Part shown: positions 10,722 through 23,200 of the stretch, piece after piece
Layout of the letters: every line of letters starts with the position of its first letter
Numbering within the stretch: position 1 is the stretch's first letter
Assembly: GCA_025667525.1 (NCBI GenBank)
Contig: CM046882.1
Span: 527,336,618 to 527,400,617, forward strand
DNA: 64,000 nucleotides
Direction of reading: 5' to 3'
From: Glebionis coronaria
Lineage: Eukaryota; Streptophyta; Magnoliopsida; Asterales; Asteraceae
Position numbers and translations under genes: made by a program
The notes under the pieces: generated by a model
The model's database searches: none
What the model saw: the letters and a program-made list of their open reading frames with translations, nothing else
Told to the model about the DNA's origin: nothing

Positions 10722-13216
10722 ATGGCTAATTTTGTTGCAGGTTTTCTGAATGATTTGTCCCCAGTGAAGGACAATATTATTTTACGTGTGAGAATTCTTA
10801 GGGCATGGATGCAAAAAATGTATGGAAAAGAACATATTCAAAACATGGAACTCATCATTATGGATGAGAATGTACGTGAACTTTTTAATTTTGTATCGTT
10901 GATAGTAAATGTTTGTTCAATTGTGTGTGAATCTGTATTCTGATTTTAATTTTTTGATGTTTTTGCAGAACACACGAATGCAAGCTACTATTCGTATGGC
11001 TTTGGTGAAACAATTTAAGGATCAGCTTGTGGAAGGAACTGCTGTTAGTTTAGAACGGTATAGTTTGGGTGAAATTCAGCCAAAATATCGTATGGTCAAT
11101 AAAGCCCTCCGAATTAGTTTTTTGTCCAACACCGTTGTGAAACCATTGTCTGATTACACTGGATCAGTATATGGTTTTGATTTCAGAACTTATACTTCCA
11201 TTATTGGATTGAAACAAGAAGAAGATGGCCAGTTTGGTAAGTTGTTTTTGTACATATTTTTACCATACGATTGATTTGACATGGCTAAATAATTTGTTTT
11301 GATTCTAATGTTAAATAATTTGTTTTTATTTACAGATATCATTGGACATGTGACTGCTTGTGATGATTTGGACAACTATGATAAGAACGGAAAGTCTGGA
11401 AAAAAGAAGCCACTGACTTTGCGTGATTATGAGTAAGAACATATTTTTTTCCATTTAATAAAATCTGATCTTTGTTTCTGTTGAACTATGTATGTGATTC
11501 CCTTTTGTAAATATTTGTAGGGGCAACGAACTTAAGTGTACATTGTGGGGTAACTTTGCTCAACAATTCAATGACTTCTTGAGTACTTGTGCTGATCATG
11601 GAAAATTAGTTGTAGTCCTTCAACTGGGGATGATGAAAGTTTGGGATGGTTAGTTTTACAAGTTTTATTGTAATAGATACAAACAATCACTGTATACACT
11701 TATTTATTATCCCTTCACTAAAATGTAATCATATTATGTGCAAGGTCAAATGTGTGTGCAAAATGGATATAATGGCACTAAGTTGTTTCTGTTTGATGCT
11801 ACCCTCCCAATGGAAAAGGAGGAATTTCATAATGTGAAGGAATACATTCAAAGGTAATGTGTGTAAACATGTTAGTGGTTTATAAATATTTAGTTTTGTA
11901 AATTGTTAGTTTTTTATAAATATTTATGAATATTATGTTCTAAAATTTGTCCTTACCATAACATTTGAATGCAGGTTGTTCAATGCAGATGCGAATGAAA
12001 ACTCTGATAATACGTCAATTCGTATTTCAACAGCATCGAAAAACTCAACTAAAGACCTTTTCACAACTCAACATCCTCCAAAAAACATTGCTGAGTTGTT
12101 GGACGTTGCTCAGGTATTCTTAACTTCAATATGTGTTTATTTTCACAATACAGTATTGCTACATAAAATGAGGATAGAGTTTGATAAAAAATTTTTGTTT
12201 ATAAATCATTTTAGGGGGTTACTACTATTATAGTAGGAACTATAATTGCAATTCACGAAGATGAAGGCTGGTGGTACATTGGTTGCCACAAATGCAACAA
12301 AAAGGTTGTACGTTCGCAAGACATTGTTGATCTTGAAGAAAGCGATACTAAAAAGACAGTTGGTAACAAGGATGATTGGTATTGCACCAAGTGCAATAGT
12401 GTTACAACTATTAAAACCTTGTGAGTTTATAATTTAGTATATTTTCTTTTTAGTATAATATTCAAACACGGTTTAAAGTCATAATATTGTTATACATTTA
12501 TCTTTGGTGTGGCAGGTTCAAGGTTCAGTTACGTGTTCAAGATGAAACCGGGACCATTTCGTTAACCTTATGGAACGACGAGGTTCAACCATTAGTGGAC
12601 AGATCAGCTTATCAAATGTGTGACAAATATGGGAAGGTATTATACAGTTTGTTTTGAAAATAATATAGTGCACGATTGTAATCATATGTAAAATTGTTTA
12701 AATTTGAAGGTTGAGTTCAAGGATAAGTTCCCCTCTGAGATTACTGCATTGGTTGGAAAAAAATATGCTTTTAAAGTCACAATTGACTCTTACAATATCA
12801 AGAAATTACTTCCTGTGTTCACTGTTTTGCGATTGTCTGATGATCCTGATATCCTTGATAGTATCCGTATTGGCGTCACACCAAACAAGGTAGATAATAG
12901 CACATATGTCGTTTAAAACTAATTTGTACAACCTTTTATGTTGTCTCAAACTTAAACTAAAACAATATTGTAATTTGTGCAGAACGATTCTGAAGCAACA
13001 AGTTCTACCCTGCGTAACATAACTCCATTGGATTTGGAGTCACAGGATGAAAATACCACCCCATTGCAGACACAAAAAAACAAAAATACTGAACATGGTG
13101 AAATTGAAGTGATTTCTAATGGGAAACACAAGAGGCCAGCAGATGGTGAAGTTGGTAGTGAGTCTACCAATGTGAAGAAAAAGGCCGTCGAAGTGAAGAT
13201 TGAGAAAAGCCTTTGA
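10722..13216 (+). CDS. RPA70-like single-stranded DNA-binding protein of the Helitron (543 aa, 10 exons)
   Basis: Exons 10722-10871, 10969-11236, 11336-11432, 11521-11648, 11745-11853, 11975-12113, 12215-12420, 12516-12636, 12710-12889 and 12983-13216 join in frame with canonical splice sites. The protein has the replication protein A large-subunit layout. An OB-fold DBD-A-like region spans residues 1-170 (MANFVAGFLNDLSP start, typical of plant RPA1-like proteins). DBD-B covers about 171-297 (TLWGNFAQQF motif). A DBD-C-like region with a zinc ribbon has cysteines 321, 324, 354 and 357 in GWWYIGCHKC and WYCTKC, followed by LTLWNDE. The tail (467-543) is Lys/Glu-rich with KHKRP and VKKKA, a possible nuclear signal. 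RPA-like genes occur in many plant Helitrons and are thought to coat single strands during rolling-circle transposition. It lacks the N-terminal protein-interaction OB fold of host RPA70. Confidence 0.9.
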
Positions 13217-14108
13217 TTGTTTCCCATCATATGGCTTTAAAAAATGCAAATTATTTGCATTGCTGAAATTCGAATTTTGTGATTGTGTGTTTTCTTTTAA
13301 ATAATTTACCAGCATCACAATATGTGTTTTGCTTGGTTTAATTCCTGATTAGTTTGAAATCAGGAATTGGTTTTATCTTTGTTTGTTACTTTTGGAATAC
13401 TATTTATATATTCAGTTTTTTGTTAATGTATTTTGGGTAATCTATTTTGGGCTTTATTCTAAGTACTTTTAGCCAATAGTGAAAGTGGTGAACAATACTG
13501 TGATTGCATTAATCTATGTGGTTTTATTAATGTTGGTTAGAAGTCTTGCAACAATATGCTGATTGTATCTATGTGGTTTTGTAAATACAAGTTTTATGAA
13601 TGTTGTTTATTAAACTTAAACGAATGATATTGTCCAACTAAAACATTTGATTATGTAGTACAAGAAGTCTATAAGTTGTTTATAAAACTTAAACGAATGC
13701 TATTGTCCAACTTAAACTGATATAGAATGGTGCAAAAGTGTTGTCAATTACCTATTTTGTGGGGTAAAACTAAATACTTAGTAACTAAAACAAATAAAAT
13801 AACTTATACACCACAATAAGATATAGTTGATTACTAATATAGGCCCAAAGTACACAATATTCATAGCTTGGTTGGCGTTATGGATACAATTATCATAGCA
13901 TAAAAGTACCCTACATTGATGCTTATAGCATGCATTGTTCGTCAAAATATAGGGAAAATGTGCCAACCAATAAGCCAATATAAACATGGCATTAGTCTTA
14001 AAATGATTACATAAGTCTACCACTTAAACAGCTAAGGTACTAACGCACCAACACCTGCAATGGAAAAATACTTCATATTTGTTTTTGGGGCTTGATCCAA
14101 CAGCTTCT
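13217..14108. other. convergent spacer between the RPA and B3 genes
   Basis: AT-rich sequence containing both 3' flanks. CTTAAACGAATG(A/C)TATTGTCCAACT occurs twice (about 13614 and 13688), a small direct duplication. The short frame on the minus strand at 13778-14023 has no recognisable feature and is not called. Confidence 0.5.
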
Positions 14109-15727
14109 TTAACACATATGAAAGACCGGTATCATGACTGGGTGTCTTTCATCAACTGTCTGAACACCGTCACGAACTTCCTCAACAATTTTGAACCTGA
14201 CCATTTTGTTATTCTTGAAACCACATTTCTGCACCACATTCTTCCAGTCAGTTTTCATTGTCATGTGATCTTTTCTTTCAGGTCTTTCTGGATGAGGTTC
14301 CAAATCAATTTCGACATAAAATGAATTATCATCATGACTCAAAATGGCATTGTGATACTTGATAATCCTATGTGTCCTAACAAATTCGGCTGGAATTGTC
14401 TACAAAATATAAAAAAGTATATAAACATAAGCGATGTCATTCTATTTACGCAGGATGGTTAATTAATAACATTAAAATAATATTTATAATCAGTTTGTAT
14501 AGATAAATTATTTCATCAACTTACAAGGCGGTTCCGTGCAGTTACATAGGCCAAAATGGGACTATAAAAGCATTTCTTTTCATTCTCATGTTCAGAGTGT
14601 TGTTTCCATACACATTCATGTTGCATCCTTTCGTCTACGATTGTCAAAAGAAACAATTTAAATTTAACCAAACTAATTATATTAATACCAAAGCCAAGTA
14701 ATGTGCAAATAATTAAGCTATACTAAACCAATCATTGTTGATGTACCCTTTATACAACATACAAATAAGTAAGTGTAGCAGTAACATACCTTTATCAGTT
14801 GGGTTTCGCATGAATGGAAAACGACTGTTCAAAGGCATCCTTGGGACAGTCTCAAAACGAAGGGCAAAACCTTCATCATTAAATGGTACCATCGACACAC
14901 TGTTCTCCAACAGATTAGTGAAAACTAATCTGTTACCAGCATCAAGCCACTCAACGTTAGTCACAGTCTTCCATCCTTTACCATGAAATACATGGCCAAC
15001 ACGACCATCAGATAGTTTCACACGACGACGAGATACGGTAGAAACTTCTGTATCACAAACCTTAACAGTAACAGCATTTCCGTAGAAATTTTGAAGGAAT
15101 TGAAAAGGTAGTGGCTGCAATAAAGTGAAGTCAAATGAAATAATGAGTGACATTATTTTACATTGTATATTAATACTGAAATAAATAGATAACACTATAA
15201 AATATTTTGTGACTTCACTTACTGGAGTTTCATTGATGTTTCCAAGAGTTACCAAACATCTCATTTGTCTGTGACCAAGTTTATTCAAATCATACCCATT
15301 AATTTCAGCCCCGGTATTGTCATATCCTGTGACATAAAATTCATCTTCACCCTCCCGAATGAAGTGGAACACACTAACTCCAGTATATTTACTGTCATCC
15401 AGAAAATCCTTCCATTCATTGGAGTACAGAGCATAATACTGTGTACCACTTAATTTCTTAATCCACACCTTATGCTTTGTCCCTTTGTTGTTGACCAGAT
15501 ACAACCATGGGCTGCCGGACCAAACAATTGGAGCGAAAAAAGTTGGTAACATCTGTGTGTTATTACACAAAAGGAAAAATTATGCAGCATTTTTTACAAA
15601 GCATTTTAGTTAAAATAATATGTCAATGATATTGAATAAAAGGGCTGACAAAAAACACGTAGTATACACTTACCTGCTCGGTTTTAATGTTTCGTTGGTT
15701 CGCGTCGAAAATAAACTGGATACTCAT
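14109..15727 (-). CDS. triple B3-domain DNA-binding protein carried by the Helitron (369 aa, 5 exons)
   Basis: On the minus strand, exons 15727-15674, 15552-15223, 15114-14790, 14634-14525 and 14399-14109 join in frame and end at TAA. Three B3-like plant DNA-binding folds are visible. B3-1 (about residues 19-105) has LPTFFA, WIKKL, EWKDFLDD and VFHFIREGEDEFYV. B3-2 (about 129-225) has LPFQFLQNFYGN, VKLSDGRVG, GKGWKTV and LVFTNL. B3-3 (about 274-350) has IPAEFVRTHRI, DWKNVV and KMVRFKIVEE. The arrangement recalls REM-type B3 proteins, which bind DNA in the nucleus. It lies tail-to-tail with the RPA gene and head-to-head with the acidic SIM-rich gene. A long 5' leader intron is likely. The intact frame argues against random decay of a captured gene. 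It could bind Helitron ends or host chromatin, or simply be transported cargo. Function is inferred. Confidence 0.85.
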
Positions 15728-17110
15728 ACTGTAGATGATAAATATAAACATATAGATCGTAAGTAAAACGTAAAGTTTGAGATACTTTGTACTGAAATCA
15801 GTTTAACTGTTTATTCTACCATTTTCAAATAACCATTATTTTTTACTAAAATTTGAACCTGAAAAATTTTCAGAATTTGATATATGTGCTTTAGCCATTT
15901 GTTATTTAATAACATTTTCTTATTGGCGTAACCCTTTAAGTACAAGTGATCTGAATCAATTTGCTATATAGATGCCTCAAACAAATTTACAATAAGGATA
16001 TAGATGTCACAGAATTAGCTGAACATGAAAGATACATATCTGAACAGCTTAACAAAATCAAGGGAAATAGGCTGAAGCAAGCTTCGTACACAGAGTTACA
16101 CATTATTCAAAAAGAAGGTTTATTGCATAACATCTAATAACCAAATTCTACGACAACATGCATTTTCTTCACTTACAAAACATGTGCCACAAAATATAAA
16201 TACTCCATAAACTGACGTTGTTATATAAAGGACTATGCCATTATTCAACTTTCTCCTCTTATATTCTCTTATTCATAACTAAGTTCTTACATTTGAATGA
16301 TTAGACGTTGCTGACATATTCATACGGTCAAATTAATTTGTTTGGTTATTTAAGAAAAAATTGAATCAAATATTAGGCCTAAGTTTAGCAAATATGGAAA
16401 AACCAAAACTGTAATGGTACACATTAATCAAAGGTTCATGATATTATATTTTGAAAGAATGACTATAACATGAAAACTTTTTATGCATTTATGTTTTTAA
16501 TTATGGCCATAAATAACCTATATTCAAATTCTAACATCGACTTTACAAGTATACAATTATATACTAAACTATATATTTTCATTTTCAAACATAAGGTAAA
16601 ATAAATCTGTTACGGAAATTTAACAATAAAATTAATAATAACCATATTAACATGGAAATTATATCACTAAACAAATAAGATAATTCTCTACTTAAAAGAT
16701 TTATTGCTACTAAATCGATTTTATAAACAAAACCTGATCATAAAGATCGTGGATTCTTGAGCAACAATATATGATATTACAATCTAATTCTTTACTTTAA
16801 ATAGATCCCCAAAAAAATCATCTATTAATAACTATAATCAAATAAATATATTCGAATCACTTAATATTAAAAAATTGATAACATAAACAATATATTAGTG
16901 ATTAAGATCAACCGATCTATAGACATGCAAGTTGATTTATATCTTTTTGGTGTTATTAGCTATCAAATCATCTACCATATAGCATGAAAAGATATACATA
17001 TATGCGTTAATTTCAACAAAAACAAATGAATAGATGAAGTTGAAACTCATACCTGATAAAGAGTTGATTGCGGTGATTATGTTTTTGTTTGTGTTAGTGT
17101 TTCATGTTAA
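15728..17110 (-). other. probable 5' leader intron and noncoding first exon of the B3 gene
   Basis: Minus-strand CTACAG sits directly before TATG at the start codon. A good donor (CTTTATCAG|GTATGAG on the minus strand, at about 17052) lies 1.3 kb upstream. This gives an intron of about 1.32 kb and a noncoding exon beyond 17053. No open coding structure is seen between them. A TATA-like ATATATAAAATGG on the minus strand at about 17273-17285 could be the promoter. Confidence 0.45.
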
Positions 17111-17575
17111 TGAAAGTGATGATGATGAATGAAAAGAGGTGAATGAAAAGTGATGATGTTAATGAATAGGCGGCGGTTGAGTGTGTTTTCTTTTAACATA
17201 CTTAATGAATGCATGGTAAGTTGGGTCAAAAATAATCATTACTTTGTTGAAATAATTGATAATAATATATTTCCATTTTATATATGTTAAATAAATTTAT
17301 GTATGTTAAATTAAATGAATAGGCATTATTTACTTTTTAGGGATACTAAATAAATGATACGTTATGAAGTTCTATAAAAGGGGCATAAAATTCGGATTTT
17401 TTGTAGTTGGACTAAATGATAAAATCAAAGATTAATCAATTATTTGCATGTAACTAATTTATGGATAACTACTAAAAAGATTATTATTTATAACAACTTT
17501 TATTAATTACTCATACATCTTAAATATATTTGATTTTTAGTATAGTTTCTTAATATATATAGTTCATTTGAACAC

Positions 17576-17583
17576 TATAAATT
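17576..17583 (+). promoter_or_regulatory. TATA box of the acidic SIM-rich gene
   Basis: TATAAATT lies 57 bases before the ATG at 17633. The gap of about 500 bases to the divergent B3 leader is likely a shared bidirectional promoter region. Confidence 0.45.
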
Positions 17584-17632
17584 GTATGTGATTTTTACCT
17601 TCTGCCATTGTGAAAAGTTATAAAATTCAAGC

Positions 17633-18463
17633 ATGGAACCTAAAATACCATGCAATAATGACGATATGGCCACACCTTCTAAGACGGTCAATGTCTCCAA
17701 CGACAAGTCTGTTATCAATTTATCTGATGATGACGATGTAAGAAATTCATTACCATTACATACGTCGTCTAAATAATATGTATTTATTTTTAGTTTAGAA
17801 AATAACATTATATGTGATTTTTTTACATAATGTTCAGTTTATGCCCGACAATCGCAAACGCGGAGGAATCACTAATAATGATCCGGATGTAAACAATAAT
17901 GGTGTTGACTTGATTGTGGTCGATGATGTTAAGGAGGTAGTTGAGATTGTATCTTCGGATGATGAAAAAATTATATCATCAAAAAACACAAAATCGCCTG
18001 ATATGGATTTCCAAAAGAATGACAAGGTTATATGATACAATTTTTTTGTTATATTATTTAATTTTTATTTTATACACCATATGTTTTTTTTTTAAATATA
18101 TTTATACAACATGTACTGCATATGTACTATAACCATTCCTGTTATTATATGTAGGAAGATGATGATGAAGATGCAATTATATTTAAACGTCCAAATAAAA
18201 AAGCAAAACATTCACGTGCCAAAGTACCAAAATTCACTCTTATGGATGAAGATACGGATGAAGAGGGTAACGAAAAAATAGAAGACATGTTACATGAAAA
18301 CAGCAGTGATATTGGAATTGATTTACAAGATTCTGAAAATGATGACGATGATTTGAAAGATGATTTAACAGATGATGTAGAAGACGACGATGATGATTTC
18401 ATTAATGATGATTCTGAAACTGACTATGAAAGCACTGATGAAGATACGGATGAAGATTTTTAA
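17633..18463 (+). CDS. acidic protein with three SUMO-interaction-like motifs (200 aa, 3 exons)
   Basis: Exons 17633-17737, 17838-18026 and 18155-18463 are all phase 0 and join in frame to a TAA stop. I do not recognise a folded domain. Three hydrophobic cores next to acidic or Ser residues match SUMO-interaction motifs: VINLSDDDD (residues 27-35), LIVVDD (60-65) and VVEIVSSDDE (69-78). A basic patch FKRPNKKAKHSRAK (about 108-121) is a likely nuclear signal. The last about 80 residues are overwhelmingly Asp/Glu (blocks such as DDVEDDDDDF and DEDTDEDF). The protein is probably largely disordered and nuclear; it could bind SUMO-conjugated chromatin proteins or histones. It is divergent from the B3 gene and followed by the 140-aa gene. 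SIM assignment rests on motif shape alone. Confidence 0.75.
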
Positions 18464-19146
18464 TTGGAACAAATTATTGTTTTTTCACCAAAATTTATTA
18501 ATGTTTGTTTGCTTTTTTCAAGTTGTTTTTTTTAGACATTAAGTTTACATTTATGATGTTAATTTTGTTTGAACGTTTTTACATTTATGAATAAAAGTTT
18601 TTATATTATACTTCAATGTTTATGTACCCTTAATTTTGTCTATATAAATTAAATTTATCATTCTCAATAAATAACTAAACAATTAATTATTAAGGTTACA
18701 AAGCATATATGCTATGATGTAATAACGTTTTTACATTCATTTTTAAACAAATAGTGTTTTAGTTAACTAAATCAACCTAAAAATAATTTAGTGTTTATAG
18801 CCCCATTTATTGACCAACCTTTTTACATTCAAACGTTTTTGTTTTATTTTAACTTGATTTTGTTGCTTTAAATATACCCTTTCATTCTACTTCAATTAGC
18901 AATCTGTAACCGACAGTTACCACAACATTTAAGATCATTGTATTTTTGGTTGAAATTATCTCATTAATGACAGAAAGTTTATAAACTTTATATTAAAATT
19001 AATGTATCATGTATTTTATCTTAAAACCCTAAACTGCATGTACACTTTGAATCATGAAGGACTGATGTGTAACTATTAACAATAAAATCATCTATAAATA
19101 TACTGTTTAGCCATATGTTCATGTCAATTAAACTGATTCATTAATC
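18464..19146 (+). other. spacer with promoter of the 140-aa gene
   Basis: AT-rich noncoding sequence. A TATA box TATAAATA (19093-19100) stands 47 bases before the ATG at 19147. No other feature is seen. Confidence 0.5.
19093..19100 (+). promoter_or_regulatory. TATA box of the 140-aa Helitron gene
   Basis: TCTATAAATATAC is a strong plant TATA match at the expected distance upstream of the first ATG of the following gene. Confidence 0.5.
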
Positions 19147-19640
19147 ATGTCTACATCAAAAAATGATATGGGAAAAGCAAAAAAACAATCTGCTATTCAA
19201 GAAGGTTCGAAATTTCATGCTACAATGTCCGACCCTTTCAAACCATCCTCCATGTTTATAAAGGAAAAGGAAGTTGATACCAACGAGAAAAAAAATGTCA
19301 ATGATAAAGTAGACGATGCCTTGAAGTTTCTTACATCAGTTTTTGAATCCGGTCACTCATCAAAAGGATTTAAAGGTAAGTAAATATATATTTGTTTTCG
19401 AAATTCAACCTAATCGTATGTGTTTAAGCTTTTGTTTTTTTGACAGATGACCTCGATGAATCCGTTTTTATTGACTGGCTTAAAGCAAACTGTTGTGATC
19501 ATGCTGAGTTTCTACAAGTCTTTAACGAAGTGAATGACAGGATTTCAAAGGCTGATTCATTGTGCAATGAAATACGTGGAATGGGTCATGATTTGGATGA
19601 TGACGACTTAGTGAATGTCAACTTTTTCTGTAAAGATTAA
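19147..19640 (+). CDS. unrecognised small Helitron protein (140 aa, 2 exons)
   Basis: Exons 19147-19375 and 19447-19640 join in phase 1 with AAAG|GTAAG and GACAG| sites and end at TAA. I recognise no family. The N-terminal half is Lys/Ser-rich and polar (MSTSKNDMGKAKKQ start). The middle VDDALKFLTSVFES looks helical. The C-terminal half contains hydrophobic and charged helices (FIDWLKANCCDHAEFLQVF, then ISKADSLCNEIRGMG) followed by an acidic DLDDDDL tail. There is no transmembrane or zinc motif. The gene has its own TATA box and sits between the acidic gene and the Rep-helicase, all on the same strand. Its small size and intact splice structure suggest a functional accessory gene; no role can be assigned. 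Confidence 0.7.
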
Positions 19641-20270
19641 AAGTTTTAAATCTTGCAGGGTGTCAGCAAGTCGAAGTCTTTCAAATTTAATAATTTCAAG
19701 ATTTTATTTTTAAGTTTTAGCATGGATTTAGATGGATGTTATGAAATTGTGATAATTATCGGAAAACATTAGTTTGCAATGTGATTTGGATGATCAATTT
19801 TGAATTTAAAGATTGTTAGACGTAATAATTTTCTTTGTTGGTTTTTAATTTATATGGATTTATTACATAAATGTTATACCTTTGTTCTGTAATAACTTAA
19901 ATAACTGGATTTTACATGATTTGTATAAAAATAAGATTATTTTCATATTTACAATTATTTTCATTAATTGTGTATTAACTTTCACACGTTTTTTATTTGT
20001 AAACCGTTACAATTCATAATATCCCTAAATAACATACTAACCCATTAATACGCCATTAAGCAAATTATATACGTATATTTTAGCTCCAAAATTTTCTCCT
20101 GAGATTTAGTTTTTTAAACAATTACTTTCATATCAAGTAAATATCAACTTAATTATATCCATAAATTTTGTTTTTATCAATTTCACAGCTAAACATTAAC
20201 TATAAATAATAATAAAAAACTTTCAACAAGTTTTATCTTCTTAAAGTTTTCATCATAGTAAGTAACTACC
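19641..20270 (+). other. spacer with promoter of the Rep-helicase gene
   Basis: AT-rich noncoding sequence. A TATA box TATAAATAA at 20201-20209 lies about 70 bases before the ATG. Nothing else is seen. Confidence 0.5.
20201..20209 (+). promoter_or_regulatory. TATA box of the Rep-helicase gene
   Basis: TATAAATAA precedes the ATG at 20271, which sits in a good ACCATGG context. The same CTATAAAT core and spacing recur before the 140-aa and acidic genes. Confidence 0.5.
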
Positions 20271-23200
20271 ATGGATGAAAACAATCAGTTACCTACAAGA
20301 AAAAGGAAAAAGAAAGTCGTTTCCACCAACATAACTCAATCTTCATTCCAAAATTCACCAGAAGCTGTATCTCTTTCAAATACTCTACAAAGTAATACTT
20401 CAGAGCTTGTGACACCATCTTCAAACAGGAGAGTTTCTTTGGCTGAATTACTAAAATGTATGATTTATATAAAATAGATAAATGAATACGTTTATTTATA
20501 TATGTACGTGTGTCTAACAAATACTTTTTTACTGAATAGATGATCCACTTACTACGAATACATCCACGCTATCAGTGTCAAATACACTTTCAAAACAATC
20601 ATCAAAGTTCACAGGTATTTCAAAGATAGTTTCTAATCTTTAAAATATATTTTTTAAACTATTTTTATCATGTAATTTGTATTATGAAACGTATTTTATC
20701 TTTTACTTCTACTACATTCACATGTCTAAACGTTTCAGCATAACAATGATTGTTAATGTTTGTTATGTTTAACTAACAGGTTCATCTATGCAACCACGGG
20801 CTACACAATCATCTGGTCACAAGAGATTACCTTTTAAAGATGTTACTAATAGTAAGTTGGCAGCATATTTTTATAGACTTAAGTTTTTTAACAAATCAAA
20901 TTTTAAACATCTGAATCTTACATATGAAATTATACTTTTTTATAAATGTAGATTTGACGCAAAGGTTGAATACATTATCAGACAGTGGTATTCAAATCTC
21001 AGGTTCAACATTTGTTTCAGGTGAGTATTTTGCATCTATATAATTTAAAATTAAAAGTACCCATAATTTTTAAATAATATTACACAGCTAAGCATTTTGT
21101 TTTTAGGTATAAACGTGCAATCAACAAACACGACTGGGCAAACAATAATTAAAAAGACTTGTGCAACTCAGTTACTACCATTAGGAGGGAATTTGTGTAC
21201 ACCTTTTAGGCAAAGTATTATTCCAAGTTTTCCTTCGCAATTAGGTGAAAAATTTGAATTTATATATTTTACATAAATATATTTATTTGTCTACTATTAC
21301 ATGTTAGTTTATATTTAATACACTACTGTTTTTTTTTTCATGAATTAGGTACAAATGATATAATTTATAATAGTGCAAGGAAAAAAACCAACAATACTAC
21401 ACAAAATTCTGGCTGTGTTTCTCATATTCAGCAGACACAAGCAAATGATTTGTGTCAAAATCCATCTTTCGGTCCTTTAAGGATATCAAATACACAAAAC
21501 TCTAATGGTTAGTAACATACATAATTATATTTTTGAACAATGATTGAAATTTTAAGTTATTTGTTGACTGAGAATGTATGTTTATATGCAGTTACGCCAA
21601 GACAATTAAAAAACGCAACAAGTCCAAATGTTGCAAACATACTTTGTAAGCAGAAACATTTACTATTTTTGTTTTGGTAAATGCACCGCTATAGTTGATG
21701 TAACTCTTTTCATTTTTTATTGTAGTATCACCATCACCATTTAATTCAAACACGATTGATAGCTCAAACGGTAACATCATTACACATTTTATTACAATTC
21801 CTTTTTTTTAATAAAACTACTGACTCTTCCAAAAAAACTAAAATTATTTATAATAATGTAGTTGTTACAAACTCTTTTGGAACAACGCTTGATCATAGAA
21901 CTCCGGTTGCATCACAACGTAAACGACAAACAAATTTGAGTGAATCCAGTTTGAGTCATATGTTTTCACCTGTTCCTAATTCGTTGGTAACATGTGTTGA
22001 TCAAACTACATCAGTCGTTGTTACACGAAAACGGCAAACTTCTTTGGTTCATACCTCAAACGGTAACTGTCGGTACACATTTTACTGCAATTCCTTTTAT
22101 CACACTATTATATGCTTAATGCAACTAACATACAATTTTTTGTTCATGTTTTTTTCAGATGGTTTCAATACACCTGATGGAAGTAACGTTACGCAACGCA
22201 GCAAACAAAATACAACAGCTGGTCGTACAACAGCCACATATGGTTTACCAAAAACAAATTCAACATATCAAGCAGGTGAATCATCACGACAAACCAAAAG
22301 ATCCAAGAGAGCAAGTATACCACGCACGCCAGTAACTTTTAATCTAAATGATGTTGATGGAAATGTTAGAAAAGTGTATGATAAATACGTTGGTATATCT
22401 GAAGGTACTTCTATATTTACTTTACACATAATTTAAAAAATCTTGCATAACGACATTTTAAAGAACAATCATTTTTAATTTGCAGAATATTATGATCATG
22501 GTGATCCTGTATTTGAGTGTACGGAATGCCATGCTTTGGTGTGGGAAGCGGAGGCAAGAAGAGGCAACACAAATCCAAAAAACAAACCGTACAGTATATG
22601 TTGTGGCAAGGGAAAAGTTTTTATTAAGCAACCAGAACGCGCTCCAAAAGAAATTGTTGATTTGTTTGTTAATGATGATGAAAAAAGTAAAAATTTTAGA
22701 AACAACATTCGATCATACAATAGCATGTTTGCATTTACTTCGATGGGTGGAAAGGTCGATGAAAAAATCAACCAAAGAGGTCGTGGTCCATATGTTTTTC
22801 GGTTGCATGGACAAACATACCATAAAATTGGTAGTTTGCTGCCAAAAGTAGGCGACACACCAAAGTTTGCCCAACTGTATATATATGATACTGAGAACGA
22901 AGTTGAAAACCGGGCAAAAGCGTTAAGGTAACATTTATAACATTGTTCAATTTTGCGGTAATACTGTTTTTATAATTTTTCATTATATAATTGCACGTAC
23001 GTTATTTCTGACGTAAAGTTTTAATATATTACAGCAACTCTGCGTCAACATCTGATAATTCAAAGTCAAAACATCCAATTGATCGAAATATTATACGTGA
23101 AGTAAGAGACGTTTTAGATACTTCAAGTCACTTGGTTAAAACTTTTAGAAGGGCGCGTGACAGAATCAATGAAGACAACGAAAAAAATATTAAAATTAAG

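Noticed and set aside
13778..14023. Possible sixth Helitron gene on the minus strand
   Set aside because: It has 81 codons, no recognisable motif, and lies in a convergent 3' spacer.
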